64,000 bases of DNA, from assembly GCF_003473485.1 (NCBI RefSeq), contig NC_053048.1, positions 48,791,755-48,855,754 of the forward strand, given 5' to 3'. Origin of the DNA: Medicago truncatula. Taxonomy: Eukaryota; Streptophyta; Magnoliopsida; Fabales; Fabaceae. Shown in pieces: positions 24,039 to 34,945 of this stretch (positions within the stretch are counted from its first letter, which is position 1; each line of letters begins with the position of its first letter). Under the pieces are notes generated by a model that was not told the origin of the DNA, did not search any database, and saw only the letters and a program-made list of their open reading frames with translations. The position numbers and the translations under genes were made by a program.

Positions 24039-24359
24039 TGATTTCACTATTATCCAATTCACCAAATCAATAATCTAATACACACTCAGTATCCTGAAAT
24101 CAATCAAACCCATAACTAAAAATTAGAAATTTAAACCACTTAGATATAGAGCATAGACTAAGATAGTAGTAATAATTCTGCAATATTATCAAGGAAAAAA
24201 AATTATATTTTAAAAAAAATAAAAAAACTAACCCTTAATTGTTATTTTGTTCATGTAAATGTTTGATTTGAAACAAACTCATGAAAAGACTTGGGTCTTC
24301 ACAGGTTGAAAATCAAAACCCAGTTTTAAAAGTTCAATTTTTTTTTGTCTTGTTTTGTA

Positions 24360-24363
<4 letters not shown>

Positions 24364-24390
<27 letters not shown>
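24364..24390. repeat. A-run, upstream of DUF668 gene
   Basis: An uninterrupted run of about 27 A (T on the gene strand), in the 5' region of the minus-strand gene. Confidence 0.9.
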
Positions 24391-24392
<2 letters not shown>

Positions 24393-24549
24393 ACAAAAAT
24401 ACTAAAATAAACAACATAAGATACCAAAACAAAAAACAAAAACATACCTCTCAGGAGAAAAAATAGATAAGAGCATCTATCTACTTGAACAATACGTATG
24501 AGAAATGGTTGTTCATGATTTGAGAGTGTTATGTGGAGATGTTAGAGGG

Positions 24550-24735
24550 AGCGTTTGGATTTCAACGATTCCACTTTTGTCAACAACATTTAATTTAACT
24601 TTAACTTTGCTTTAAAGGTTACTTTGAAAATTTTAGTGGTGGGACCCGATGGTTGGGTCGGTAATGGTTAGATATGCTCTTCTTCAACTTCTCCGTCGTC
24701 TTGTTGTGTATCAGACAGTTGGGGAATTTTTTCAA
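24550..24735. repeat. Upstream segment of DUF668 gene, copy 1 of a local duplication
   Basis: It shares ordered blocks with 25840-26025: CAACATTTAA(TTT)AACTTTAACTTTG, TTTAAAGG, GTGGGACC, then a GT-rich TCGTC block and GACAGTT. See the finding on the duplicated upstream segment. Confidence 0.5.
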
Positions 24736-24831
24736 GAGTATCGGTATTGACATGTTCAAATTTCTACCAACAAATATTAGAATTTGTTACCGGTATATCT
24801 CATTTTTTTAGATATATTTATTTTAACGGTA

Positions 24832-25170
24832 ATAATAGTCATTTTAGTCTCTAAATATGCCATGAGCTATATTTACAATAGTCTTCAATCTATCCAAATT
24901 TTAAAATAGACTCAAATTGTGTATTTTGTTAGTCAAAACAGTCTCCAATATTAAAATGTTTCACTAATATTGTCATATCAATACTTTTAATATATTTACT
25001 TATTGTCATATCAGTCCTTATAAGTACTATTTATTGTCGTTTTAGTCCCAATATGAAAAAGATTTATCGAGAGTATTAGGAGATTATTTTAGCGTCAAGG
25101 ACTATTTTGACTAACAGATTGTACAATCATGACTATTTTGAAATTGATATATTGAGGAGCTATTGTGATT
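24832..25170. mobile_element. Decayed long inverted-repeat element
   Basis: The left arm (ACAATAGTCTTCAATCTATC, later TTGTTAGTCAAAACAGTC) pairs with the complement of the right arm (CTGTTAGTCAAAATAGTC and ACAATAGCTCCTCAATATAT read on the minus strand). Mismatches are many; no target duplication found. Confidence 0.5.
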
Positions 25171-25839
25171 ACTCCTTACACATAAACTTCATCATGTTAT
25201 GTGACACAAAAGAATAAATAATGCGATCGAAACACAATCATTTGATAACGCTTAAATGACAATCCATGACTCATGTCGGATTACCAACGAGTCGCATAGT
25301 CATTTTGGACTTGGAATCTCTTACATGTTACCTATAAAAAAGACATTGGCTCCGGACCAAAGGCAAGATTTCAACTGGGTTGAACTTTTTGACACTCCGA
25401 AAACTCTCACCGACTGAACATTAAAGTCTATATACTAAACTACCTTCTCTATTGAGCGGGTCGTCCTTCGTCATATCTGAACAACTCTGGCTAACATATT
25501 CAAATCCACTCTCAATGTACATATTTTATTTATGTAATTGTATTAAATATTTAAATGTTGTTGTTATGTATCTTTTATATTAGCAACGTCGACGTATCAG
25601 TATTATGTATGACGTCAAAATCAAAGATAGAGCCGGTAGATATATCACTCACCAATATTATTTTGATTTGGATCCAGATTAACTAAGTTTGAGATAGAGC
25701 CTATAGATTTCACTTATTCAAATTTTTCACCCTCATCTAAAAAGTTTAATTAAACATTCATTTATCTCTCAAATTCTCACTAAATCACCAAGTTACCAAA
25801 TAGTAAAGGTAACTAATCTATTTGAATTTCAGATAATAT

Positions 25840-26025
25840 CATTTGCCAACATTTAACTTTAACTTTGTTTTTCCTTTAAAAAATAATGTAAATTTGTTTT
25901 TAGTAGGACTTTTTAAAGGCAGTTTTGGAAAATTGCAGCGTGGGACCAAATGGGGGCTTTATATTTTTCGTGAACTTCCGTGTCGTCTGGTTGTGCTGGG
26001 GACAGTTCCCAGATTGTACAATACC
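25840..26025. repeat. Copy 2 of the duplicated DUF668 upstream segment
   Basis: Same ordered blocks as 24550-24735, about 1.3 kb away in the same orientation. No second DUF668 coding sequence follows. Confidence 0.5.
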
Positions 26026-26499
26026 GTGGTGAAAGGATCAGGAAACAAAATCTTGTCTTAGTATGGAGTATCATTGTTGGTCGATAAGATGTATTTATTT
26101 TTGGTCGATAAGATGATACTAAAAAATAAGATGAATTCTCATCCTTATATTCTTAACACATACCGGGAAGTTGTTAAATAATAAAAAATATAGAAGAAGA
26201 GGAATACTCAAAAAATTACTATTGAAAGTTGTTCAATATGTACCTCAACTTTGCTCCTAAACGAGTCGTAGTTCCTAACACTAGCCTTTTTAATTTTATA
26301 TAGCCATAAATCCAATTGCGAATCATCAGAACATCTTTTTAAAAATTAATGTATTTTCAACGATTCAGATGCTTCAATAAGAACACACATGTAAGTTCAT
26401 AATTAAAACCACAAAATAAAGAGAGTAATATCCATTCGGTAAGTAGCTAGCTAATTATTACAGCATGGAGAGAGCTTAATTAAATACATGCATATGTCT

Positions 26500-26575
26500 T
26501 TATTATAGACCACATACATCATTAAATGAATGAATCTAAAATGTAGATTTTTGCTTATATTAGTGACCGGAAGGG
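26500..26575. mobile_element. MITE end fragment
   Basis: ACCACATACATCATTAAATG and TTTTTGCTTATATTAGTGACCGGAAGGG match one half of the MITE family seen at 43174 and 44452. It abuts or overlaps the 3' end of the acid phosphatase pseudogene. Confidence 0.5.
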
Positions 26576-27141
26576 TGTAATGTAGTACATTGGATCAGGG
26601 AGCTTAAAAGTCCTATTGCCTGTGTTGGTTCCAAGTGGTCTCCTATGTTTCCAATGATTTTGTATCCTTCTTCCTCCAGCTTCTTTCTCTCTGACGATTT
26701 GTATGTAACTGCTGTTTTACCATGATATATTGATGTATCCCTGAGACCACAAATTTGTCATTAGGATATCTTTTAATGTGCATAAAAGTTTAATTTCTTT
26801 TACAAACACTATAAGCTATAACCTCGTGAAAAAATGACAGTTATCAAACGAGTTTTAGTTATATGAATTTATAAGCTATAAAGTATCAACTTTAAATCAT
26901 TTGCATGTTAAGCAAAACCTAGAAAACTTACTTGCAAATTAGTTTTTCCCGTGTATGGTAGCCAGCAAGTCTCAAATTCTTGGCTGTTATGTTCTTCTGT
27001 TTGTTTGCTCTTCCAGTTAAGAATACAATCTTGATACCAAGAGACAATAGTTTATTGTAAAGTTTTTGAGATTCTGGCAGTGCTGGTGCTGTGCCAAGGT
27101 CTGCCCATTCATTAAACGACGTCGCATTGAATGGTTCCACC
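26555..27141 (-). pseudogene. Acid phosphatase (HAD class B, vegetative storage protein-like) fragment
   Basis: Two exons of a plant HAD acid phosphatase survive. The first (27141-26932, AG before, GTAAGT after) encodes VEPFNATSFNEWADLGTAPA, ALPESQKLYNKLLSLG and the motif II core IVFLTGR. The second (26740 to about 26555) encodes DTSIYHGKTAVTYKSSERKK and LEEEGYKIIGNIGD, and in another frame GTNTGNRTFKLPDPMYY. Between IGD and GTNTG about 13 bases are missing relative to the usual IGDQWSDLLGTNTG, which shifts the frame and removes motif IV residues. The 5' exon with the signal peptide and nucleophile D-x-D is not found in the 2 kb upstream. The gene is therefore broken at both the start and the active site. 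Confidence 0.85.
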
Positions 27142-27812
27142 CTATCATTCATAAAAGACTAATTAATTTAAAAAAAAAAAAATTAAGTATTATAGGGTCT
27201 TTACCAAAAAGAATTATATAGAAACTAGATTAATCAGTGAGGATTACTTACTTGTAGCATATCTCAAATATTAAGAATAAAATATAAAATTGAAGATTGA
27301 AGATTAGCCTATCTAATTTTGACTTCGTACATGACACTATATAGTTTTATCTATCACTTACTTTTTATCTTGATTTCGAAAATATCCAAAAAGCAAAGGG
27401 CCGACATATATTTTTCCTGTTCAAATTTCATTTTTCTTAGCCTAAGTTTGAAAGTGAAAATATAATCTTTCCAGGACAAACTTAAGGATAAGACCACTAA
27501 AATCCTCATATTAAACCTACCAACAAAATAATTTTTCCTTAAATTTGTTAAGCAAAAAAGCTCCGTACGCAAACAAAAAAGACCTTGTATATCAAAATTT
27601 GATGGAGGTCTCAATTACTTTTGAAGATTATTGAGTCGGTCCGGAATCTTTCCTGCTAAAAATATTGTAAAAAATTGTTTTTCATAGGCCATAAACCGAA
27701 ATTCAGTATATCAAAATTAAGTAGTTGAATAACATATATAAATATTGCAAAGTTAGAAGTATGAAAAAAAATATATCATGATATATCATACCCAAATCCG
27801 TGTTTAGCATAA

Positions 27813-28002
27813 GAGAAATGCTAGGAACACTCTCTTTCTAGCACTCTCTCTAACACTCACTTTTTTATTGGGTGAAACTCATGTGAGTCTCATCACTTTA
27901 TGTGGGTTCCATTTCTAATGTGTGGTACCCACATGAACTTCACCCAATAAAAGAGTGAGAATTAGAGAGAGTATTAGAAAGAGAGTGTCCATAGCACTCC
28001 TC
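27813..28002. mobile_element. Mutator-type MITE with 9-bp duplication
   Basis: 190 bp. Inverted termini GAGAAATGCTAGGAACACTC and the complement of GAGGAGTGCTATGGACACTC, arms about 60 bp. TTAGCATAA is duplicated at 27804-27812 and 28003-28011. A related copy lies at 60699. Confidence 0.85.
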
Positions 28003-28011
28003 TTAGCATAA

Positions 28012-29407
28012 TATGGAAGATCATGAGTTTTCGTAAATATTTGGTTCGCACCATCAAACATTTCCCTTTATATATTTTTGAGCAAACCACTAATATTTTC
28101 TTGACTTTATTAGTAAACAATTTATTTCATGAGATATTGTTTTCCAACTTATCTGCATGATCCTTCAAGATTTATTAAATTTCTTCCATTCTTTCTCATA
28201 AAATCCTTCTAGAATAACTTCAATTTAATTTCTCTTAATAATCCATTTATTTCCTCCATATATGCAGGTTAACATGGATGGAATCAAGAGAATTAATTCT
28301 CATTGATGCCATTCAATTGCTGAAAAATTATTCCCTTTATTATTTTCCCATCCTATTGGTCAAGAGTCAAGACAATGTAATTGGCATGCATTTGCTACTA
28401 AATACCATCCTAATTCACATGGACATGTATTGGTGTAGTAATGCTGCATCCAACTATTGAATAGCCTCCATACGTGAATCATTAATTTACATGGAGACAA
28501 GGTACTAAATATTTCCATGATTTTGGCTTAAGCTATTAAATTAAATTACTCCCTTTTAAAGTAGTGTACGAGTACCACTTCTCTTGTCAAAAAAACATAA
28601 AACTTCTATTCTCAACCAAAAAAAAAGGAGTATCATATATAACCCTCTTACTGTAATTCTGTCCGTACAATCTTCTTCCTTGTAAGATATTTCGTGGGAA
28701 TTTAGAATTTGCTAGGAAGGAAAGTGTTTAGGATAAGAGTTTTTTCTCATTCGTTCTTACTAAGTGTTAGGATCGTGTTATGAAATAGTGGTAGAAATTT
28801 TCATCGGTTGAAAAGAACAAGAAAAACAACTAAAATATATATTTAAGTGGTAAAGTTTGAATTTTTATATTTATATATGAAAACATGATTTGAATTGATG
28901 TGTGTAATGAAAGTTTTGGTTTCTTATTTTGTGTGTAAATGATGATATTAATTCTATGTTATTTGTGATTATAGTTTGAATTTTTATTATGTCTGAAAGC
29001 AATGAAATGAGTTTTGAGAATGCAAATTTTGTTCTTGTATGTGAGTTTTCTCTTTGTTTTCCTAAGTGCCGGTTATTTTATTTGATTGTGGTTGCCTAAG
29101 TGGCAGAAATTATATTTTTACTATCATCATGCATTTCCTATGTGATGCCTTATTGGCGGACAAATCTCTTTTCATCATTATGGCATGACATGTGCATATT
29201 TTGTGTGATGCATGTCGTGGGTTAAATATTATGTGTGATGTCTTAGTGGCGGGTTGACCTTATCTGGATCATTTAGTTCTCAGGAGCATGCATCTTACGC
29301 ATAATTGCATTTGAATCCATTATATTTTTGTGATCAATTACTTAGTATTTTCTATCTTTACCTTTTCTCTTTCAAGATCAGTTACTTACCTGAAAGAGGA
29401 AGGCCAA
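28012..29407. other. Upstream region of the serine racemase gene
   Basis: No gene seen. A degenerate repeated phrase (CCTAAGTGCCGG, CCTAAGTGGC, CCTTATTGGCGG, TCTTAGTGGCGG) recurs at 29061, 29095, 29148 and 29241. Any promoter for the downstream gene lies here, but I cannot place it. Confidence 0.4.
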
Positions 29408-31179
29408 ATGACAATGGGAAAATATGCTGCTGATATTTCCTCCATTAAAGAAGCACATGCTAGAATTAAATCATTGATCCGAAAAACTCCAGTTCTCTCC
29501 TCCAACTCTCTGAATGACATATCAAGAAGAAAACTATATTTTAAGTGTGAAAATTTTCAAAAGAGGTGAGAGATGAATTTTTTATGAATTCATTAATATT
29601 TGGATTTTTCCCCACTAATTTTTTTGAGTTATCTGGTTTACTCTATCTACTGTTATACTCTTGAAAAAAATAATAAAGAAGAAATGACTATATAATATTT
29701 TCTTCTGTATTCTATGTCGTTAGCGGAGCTTTTAAATTTAGAGGTGCCTGCAATGCTGTTTTCTCTCTCACAGATGAAGATGCTTCTAAAGGTGTTATAA
29801 CACACAGCAGGTTTGTTTTATGCAATAAATACATAAGTTATTTTTTCAAATCTGATTCAGTTAATTTATTCTCTTCTAATGTTGTTCTCTGAAATCAGTG
29901 GAAATCATGCTGCTGCATTGGCTTTGGCAGCAAAACTAAGGGGAATCCCTGCATACGTTGTTACTCCAAAAAATGTGCCAATTTGTAAACTTGAGAATGT
30001 TAAGAGGTATGATGGTAAGGTTAACTTTTCTGAGGCCAACATAAGGTCAAGAGATGAAGTTGCGTATATATTACGACAAGAAACCGGTGCTATATTTATA
30101 CCTTCTTCTAATGATGGCCGCATACTGAGGTAGAGTGTCGAATGTTGATTAATGTTGATTATAGATCATCCAAGACTTATTTAGATAAACAACTTAATTT
30201 TGTGTTAGTAGCAAAAACACTTATTATATAAGTACTTACTTATAAATAAGTTATTTCTGTACTAAAAGATAAAATAAGGTCAAATTATTTAATATAAGCT
30301 ATAACCTAATTTTTATCCGTTATAATCATTTTTCAGTGTTGAATTGATTTTTTGAGCTATAATAATAAGATCTACAACAACATGTTACTTTTATTTATTA
30401 AACTTCTAAAACTTGATGTCTAAAATATGTTATAGGGAACTGTGACTTGCTTTTGCTAAGCATTGCTCTTTGACATGTTTAGTTGATCTTGCAGTGGCCA
30501 AGGTACCATATCCTTGGAGCTTTTGGAACAAGCCCCTCAGATTGATACTCTTGTAGTACCTATAAGTGGTTTGTTCTCATTTTTATGTTAATCCATCAAC
30601 CAAATGTTTTAAAATTTTCATAAATTTTAGTATTCTCTTCTCGATTTTCCAACAAAATGAAAATTGTAGGCGGTGGTATGGCATCGGGAGTAGCATTAGC
30701 TGCCAAGGCCATTAACCCGTCTATTCGGATTTTGGCTGCTGAGCCAAAAGGAGCTGATGATGCAGCGCAATCTAAAGCAGCTGGGAGGATAATAACATTG
30801 CCTGAGGTCAATACCATAGCAGATGGGCTCCGAGCATGTCTCGGAAATTTTACATGGTAAAATCAAATATTTTGCAATAAATTTTTGTGGTCTTACGATT
30901 AACTTGTCGAATTTTCTATGACACAGGCCTGTTGTACGAGATCTTGTTGATGACATAATAACTGTGGAAGATAGTGAAATTGTGAAAGCCATGAAACTAT
31001 GTTTTGAAATTCTAAAGATTGTTGTTGAACCAAGTGGAGCAATCGGCCTTGCTGCTGTCTTATCAAAAACTTTTCAGAAAAATGATGCTTGGAAGGATAG
31101 CAAGCATATAGGAATAGTAATTTCAGGTGGCAATGTTGATATGGCAGTGCTTTGGAATTATTTGAACAAATCAAAATGA
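29408..31179 (+). CDS. SR: Serine racemase (PLP, threonine dehydratase fold)
   Basis: Six exons, 29408-29565, 29724-29810, 29899-30129, 30495-30568, 30670-30856 and 30927-31179, all GT-AG and in phase, give 329 aa, the usual length of eukaryotic serine racemase. The PLP lysine is in SGAFKFRGACNA (K57). SSGNH (81-85) holds the serine that acts as the second acid/base, the phosphate-binding Gly loop is SGGGMASG (183-190), and EPSGAIGLAAV and SGGNVD are in place. The enzyme interconverts L- and D-serine and can dehydrate serine to pyruvate. It follows recalled Arabidopsis SR closely from AEPKGADDAAQSK onwards, but the stretch TPKNVPICKLENVKRYDGK and PSSNDGRIL is diverged. The start is the first in-frame ATG; a second ATG lies two codons later (29414). 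Confidence 0.92.
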
Positions 31180-31467
31180 CTTTTCGTTATTATTCAATTA
31201 CTGATGTAAAAGTTTGTGTGGATTAATATCTCAATGCTACTAGCATTTACTAATTTAAAATAAAATATATTTGAATTAATTCGAAATTTATACAACTTGA
31301 GTATTTTACATACCATTTATTTGAATTTACAAATAATATTTTATTGTAATTTAAACGGCACCAAACGGCACAGGTTTTATCCCTACATCTCAATTTATTT
31401 TAAGAAATTTGAGTTTTTTTTATATTTTTTTTTTTATATTGTGTAAGCAAGTTTGTTAAAAACAATA

Positions 31468-31753
31468 GGGTTAATAGTGTTTTTAACCCCTGTAATATAT
31501 GTCATTTTCGGTTTTCGCCCCTATAAAATTTTCGGTTTGATTTGCACCCTCGTAAAAATTTTATTTTCTGGAAAACACCCCTAATAGGCCATTTTCAGAA
31601 TTTTTTTTCAAGAAATTTTTGTTTTTGAATGGCCTATTAAGGGTGTTTTCCAGAAAATAAAAAATTTACGAGGGTGCAAATCAAACCGAAAATTTTATAG
31701 GGGCGAAAACCGGAAATGACATATATTACAGGGGTGAAAAATACTATTAACCC
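31468..31753. mobile_element. Hairpin MITE with 9-bp duplication (Mutator-type)
   Basis: 286 bp that is almost one long hairpin: arms of about 130 bp (GGGTTAATAGTG at the tip, CATTTTCGGTTTTCGCCCCT and CACCCTCGTAAA inside) pair with the right half. AAAACAATA is duplicated at 31459-31467 and 31754-31762. It lies about 290 bp 3' of the serine racemase stop. Confidence 0.88.
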
Positions 31754-32080
31754 AAAACAATAACATGAAATCATGAAATAAAGTTGTGGATACATTATGA
31801 AGGAAGAAAAAATAGATTATAACATACAGCCATCAAATTTTCCTCAAGATTGTTCTCATCATAAATGTAAGAAGAAATTTGAATTTTACTGTATTTGCCA
31901 AGTTGAAGTATACATATTTGATCAATATTATAAGTGAAAATGTAATTTTTTAGATTTATTGAATGAGTGATGAATATGATCTCTAATATAGATCATGTAA
32001 TCATTTATCGAATAAATTTAAAATATAGATTTTTGAATATAATAGTAACTAGTGGTGATAGTAGATGTAGAGTATTGTTA

Positions 32081-32366
32081 TACTCCTTCCGTCCCAAATT
32101 ATATGTCGCTTTAGGGAAAAAAATTTGTTCCAAATTATATGTCGCTTTACAATACCAATGCAACATTAATGTTACTTTTCCAATTATAACCTTAACTATT
32201 TATTATTATCTCTTCTTTCAATTCTTTCATTTATCTTTTCCATATTATTTATTAAGGACAATTTTGTAAAACAACTCATAATATCTTTTTTTCACACAAT
32301 ATTAAATGCATTTCTTAATATGCGTGAAATGCCCAAAACGTCATACAATTTGGGACGGAGGGAGTA
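32081..32366. mobile_element. Stowaway-like MITE
   Basis: Ends TACTCCTTCCGTCCCAAATT and the complementary TTTGGGACGGAGGGAGTA; 286 bp. The copy at 42019 is the same family in the opposite orientation. Confidence 0.8.
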
Positions 32367-32393
32367 TAGCACAAGAGACCATATATTTTTTTA

Positions 32394-32558
32394 AGTAATG
32401 ATATTTGTACAACTATTTTGTAAAAAATTTATATCTCATACTCATATGAGTGTTTACTCTTTTTTTCTTTTTCTTTCTCTATTACTGTTGACCAATAAGA
32501 AGAGAAGAAAAATGTTACAAAAGTTGTCAAGAAATGATTGTTCAAATATCATTACTCT
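32394..32558. mobile_element. MITE, GATATTTGTAC family, 9-bp duplication
   Basis: 165 bp with inverted termini AGTAATGATATTTGTAC and the complement of AGAGTAATGATATTTGAAC; ATTTTTTTA duplicated at 32385-32393 and 32559-32567. Confidence 0.75.
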
Positions 32559-32852
32559 ATTTTTTTATTTTTTTTTATCAAATATAAATTTTTCCTTTTA
32601 ATGATATGAACTTACGTGGCTTCTAAAAATATAAATTTTTTTATCAAATATTGTATGCATTGACATGAAAATATCTTACAAATATCTCACAGATATTGGT
32701 CATAATTCCATCTCAAGGAATATATAGATCGGTGTAATACAAACCAAAAAAAAACCATATGATAAGGCTATCTACTCGAGAAGGAAGAAGACCCAAATAG
32801 TGTGTAGAAAATGAATGAACATGTTAATTAATATGATCAATCTTATTACTTA

Positions 32853-32880
32853 CACGTGACAGTGCATAGCTGTGTCACGT
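32853..32880. promoter_or_regulatory. Paired ACGT (ABRE/G-box) elements
   Basis: CACGTGAC at 32853-32860 and GTCACGT at 32874-32880 are two ACGT cores in inverted arrangement about 20 bp apart, roughly 85-110 bp upstream of the TATA box of the gene at 33045. Two nearby ABREs are the usual minimal ABA-response unit bound by bZIP factors, so ABA, drought or seed-stage control is inferred. Confidence 0.5.
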
Positions 32881-32963
32881 AGCATAGAATTTTCTAGCAA
32901 ATACAAGAATTCTCAACCTATATTACTTCCAGCACATTCTAACTTTGTATTGTATAAACCTCC

Positions 32964-32971
32964 TATAAATA
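32964..32971 (+). promoter_or_regulatory. TATA box
   Basis: TATAAATA 81 bp upstream of the ATG at 33045, which would give a 5' leader of about 45-50 bases with transcription starting some 30 bases downstream. Confidence 0.6.
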
Positions 32972-33044
32972 AAAACCACCTTGCACTTTGTATTGTATAA
33001 CATACATCATAAACATAAATAAACTTTCTTTGTAGCAAGCAGCA

Positions 33045-33485
33045 ATGAAGCCAATCGACGAGAAACAAGAGACGGTAACAATAAGAGCAGTGAGTCACGA
33101 CGAAGAAGGAAAAAAGAGAGTTGAAAAAACAGAACTAAACACACACAACATAGACACAATCAAACATGTGGAGAAGAAACTCATCAACAACGGTGTCCAA
33201 CGTCTGGACCGCCACCCTGTCGACGGCATAGGCATTGGCCGTGGACCGCCGAAGTCTGGTCGTGGTGGTAAGTTTACTTGGGAAGGTCCGGCTGATATGG
33301 TTGATAATATGCTTGATCCGGCGCCGGCGGCTATGGATGAGAATGATCCTAATTATGTAGACGAGGAAGATGGAGAGGATGCTGCTAAGGAGTTGATTGT
33401 TGGTGATGTTGATGTTGCTAAGGTTGGTGGGGAAAGAGATGGTGTTGCTAGAGTTGATGTTGATCCTCGTTTGGTTGCTAATTAA
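33045..33485 (+). CDS. Small acidic protein with PDCD4/MRF-like N-terminal motif
   Basis: Intronless, 146 aa. There is no signal peptide or membrane segment. The N-terminal third is charged and mostly helical-looking (VEKTELNTHNIDTIKHVEKK). The core 53-82 is RLDRHP, then GRGPPKSGRGGKFTWEGP, followed by DENDPNYVDEEDGED and an acidic Val/Asp-rich tail. The order Arg/Asp-rich, GGxGKxxW, then DPNY in an acidic context resembles the disordered region just before the MA3 domains of PDCD4 and plant MRF translation regulators, but no MA3 domain is present. Function unknown; an RNA- or translation-linked role is only inference. A TATA box and two ABRE-like sites precede it and the start is the first ATG after them, so it looks expressed and ABA-regulated. 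Confidence 0.82.
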   Translation: MKPIDEKQETVTIRAVSHDEEGKKRVEKTELNTHNIDTIKHVEKKLINNGVQRLDRHPVDGIGIGRGPPKSGRGGKFTWEGPADMVDNMLDPAPAAMDENDPNYVDEEDGEDAAKELIVGDVDVAKVGGERDGVARVDVDPRLVAN

Positions 33486-34820
33486 TCTCTTCATTGATTT
33501 AGTTTGTTTAATTTTATTTTTTAAGTTGGTTGTTTGTGTTGTAATATGTTGATTATGTGGAATGTGTGATCCGTTGTAAATATAATCAAGCAAGAATGTA
33601 ACAGTTTGTTTAAATTTCCTTATTAATCTTTTGCAGAATCCAGAGTGAAACAGATAAAAGAAATAATAGGAACTACAGGGTTTATTATTTGCATATCTCA
33701 ACCAGAGTGTTTCTCTATAGAACTCGAAACTGAGATTTTGCTCAAAAAACCAATTTAGTAATGTTGTTGATTTTTCTAATGTCATATATTTTCTTTTTTT
33801 TTAGGGATAATGTCATGTTATCATTTTTTATAAGATATTTATCGAAAAGTGATAGTTACATACTTGCAGATCTTTCTATATTTGAAGCTAGCTTCAGCTT
33901 TCTAAAATTGATGTTGCAATTTAAAAGTCTGTTAGTGAAAATAGACATTTATCAAATGGCCGTGGAAGTTTTTGCTCAACTAGTAAATATCTAGATCCGA
34001 TGTCATAATTCGGATCGAATTCAAGATTAGTTACTTGTGTGTGAGTTTTTAAATGGTTATTGTTACTTTCATTTGAAGAGATCATGGATCCATAAAAAAG
34101 TTATTTGTATATCTTACTTACAATGTAAGTGTTAATATAATATAGATGATGCTAATTCTTTATATGAAAGAAATTTTGAGTGAAAGGATGATGCTCATGA
34201 TTAAGGTAGTTGGACCATCACAACTTTGAATTTCGATTTAATCCTTACCTCTTAAGACCCATATGCTCATCATGTTCAAATAAATTAGCCCATAACCCGA
34301 ATATAAGCACACTCATCAGGAAGGGTTATTACATGTGGTTTTACTCGGTCAAGCATTGAGCACCTCCCACTCTTTATATTGAGGCCTAGTAGAAACCCTA
34401 TAGATCTACCTATATATCTACTATTTAACCAAATGACTAAACACGCAGGGTCTTGATCACGAGACATCGCTAGCAAGGTCCATCTTAAAATACTTAGACA
34501 TAACACTCGTGAAGAGCTTGAAGTTTAAAGAACACTCACATATTACCTTTATCTCTCTTTAGAGGCACTAACGAGGTTCTTATGAATCTAATATATATTT
34601 TTTTACCATTGAATCATAATCTTGATGTTAGATAATACAAACTTTGCCTCAAAAAATGACGATGCTAAGCTTGATCTTCTATTTTTTTGTTGTTCCCATT
34701 TTTTAATTTTCAGTTTGATCATTGATGAGAAAAAGAAACAAGTTTACTTTGATATTTAAAAATGTGTACAATGTTCTTTACACAGTTATCTCATTCAATT
34801 TTTAACCATATAGGTATACA
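33486..34820. other. 3' flank of the small acidic gene and unassigned DNA
   Basis: The first 150 bases probably hold the 3' untranslated region. No gene or clear repeat structure was found in the rest; a less AT-rich block at 34250-34560 has no recognisable coding frame. Confidence 0.4.
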
Positions 34821-34889
34821 TAATATAATGAGAATTGTTGTTCCCACATATAGTATGGTTGTGCCACACGAGTAAAATACGAAAATGCC

Positions 34890-34945
34890 CTTCGGCAGTT
34901 AACTACCGAAGTTTGTAGTGAACCGGCGGCAGCTTACTACCGAGG
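34890..34945. repeat. Left subterminal palindromes of the 34830 element
   Basis: CTTCGGCAGTTAACTACCGA and then CGGCGGCAGCTTACTACCGA: near-palindromic units of about 20-22 bp built on CGG(C/T)AG-TAACT-(A/G)CCG. Confidence 0.8.

Noticed and set aside
34285-34506. 73-codon minus-strand frame in a less AT-rich block
   Set aside because: No recognisable domain, start context or splice partners; not enough to call a gene.
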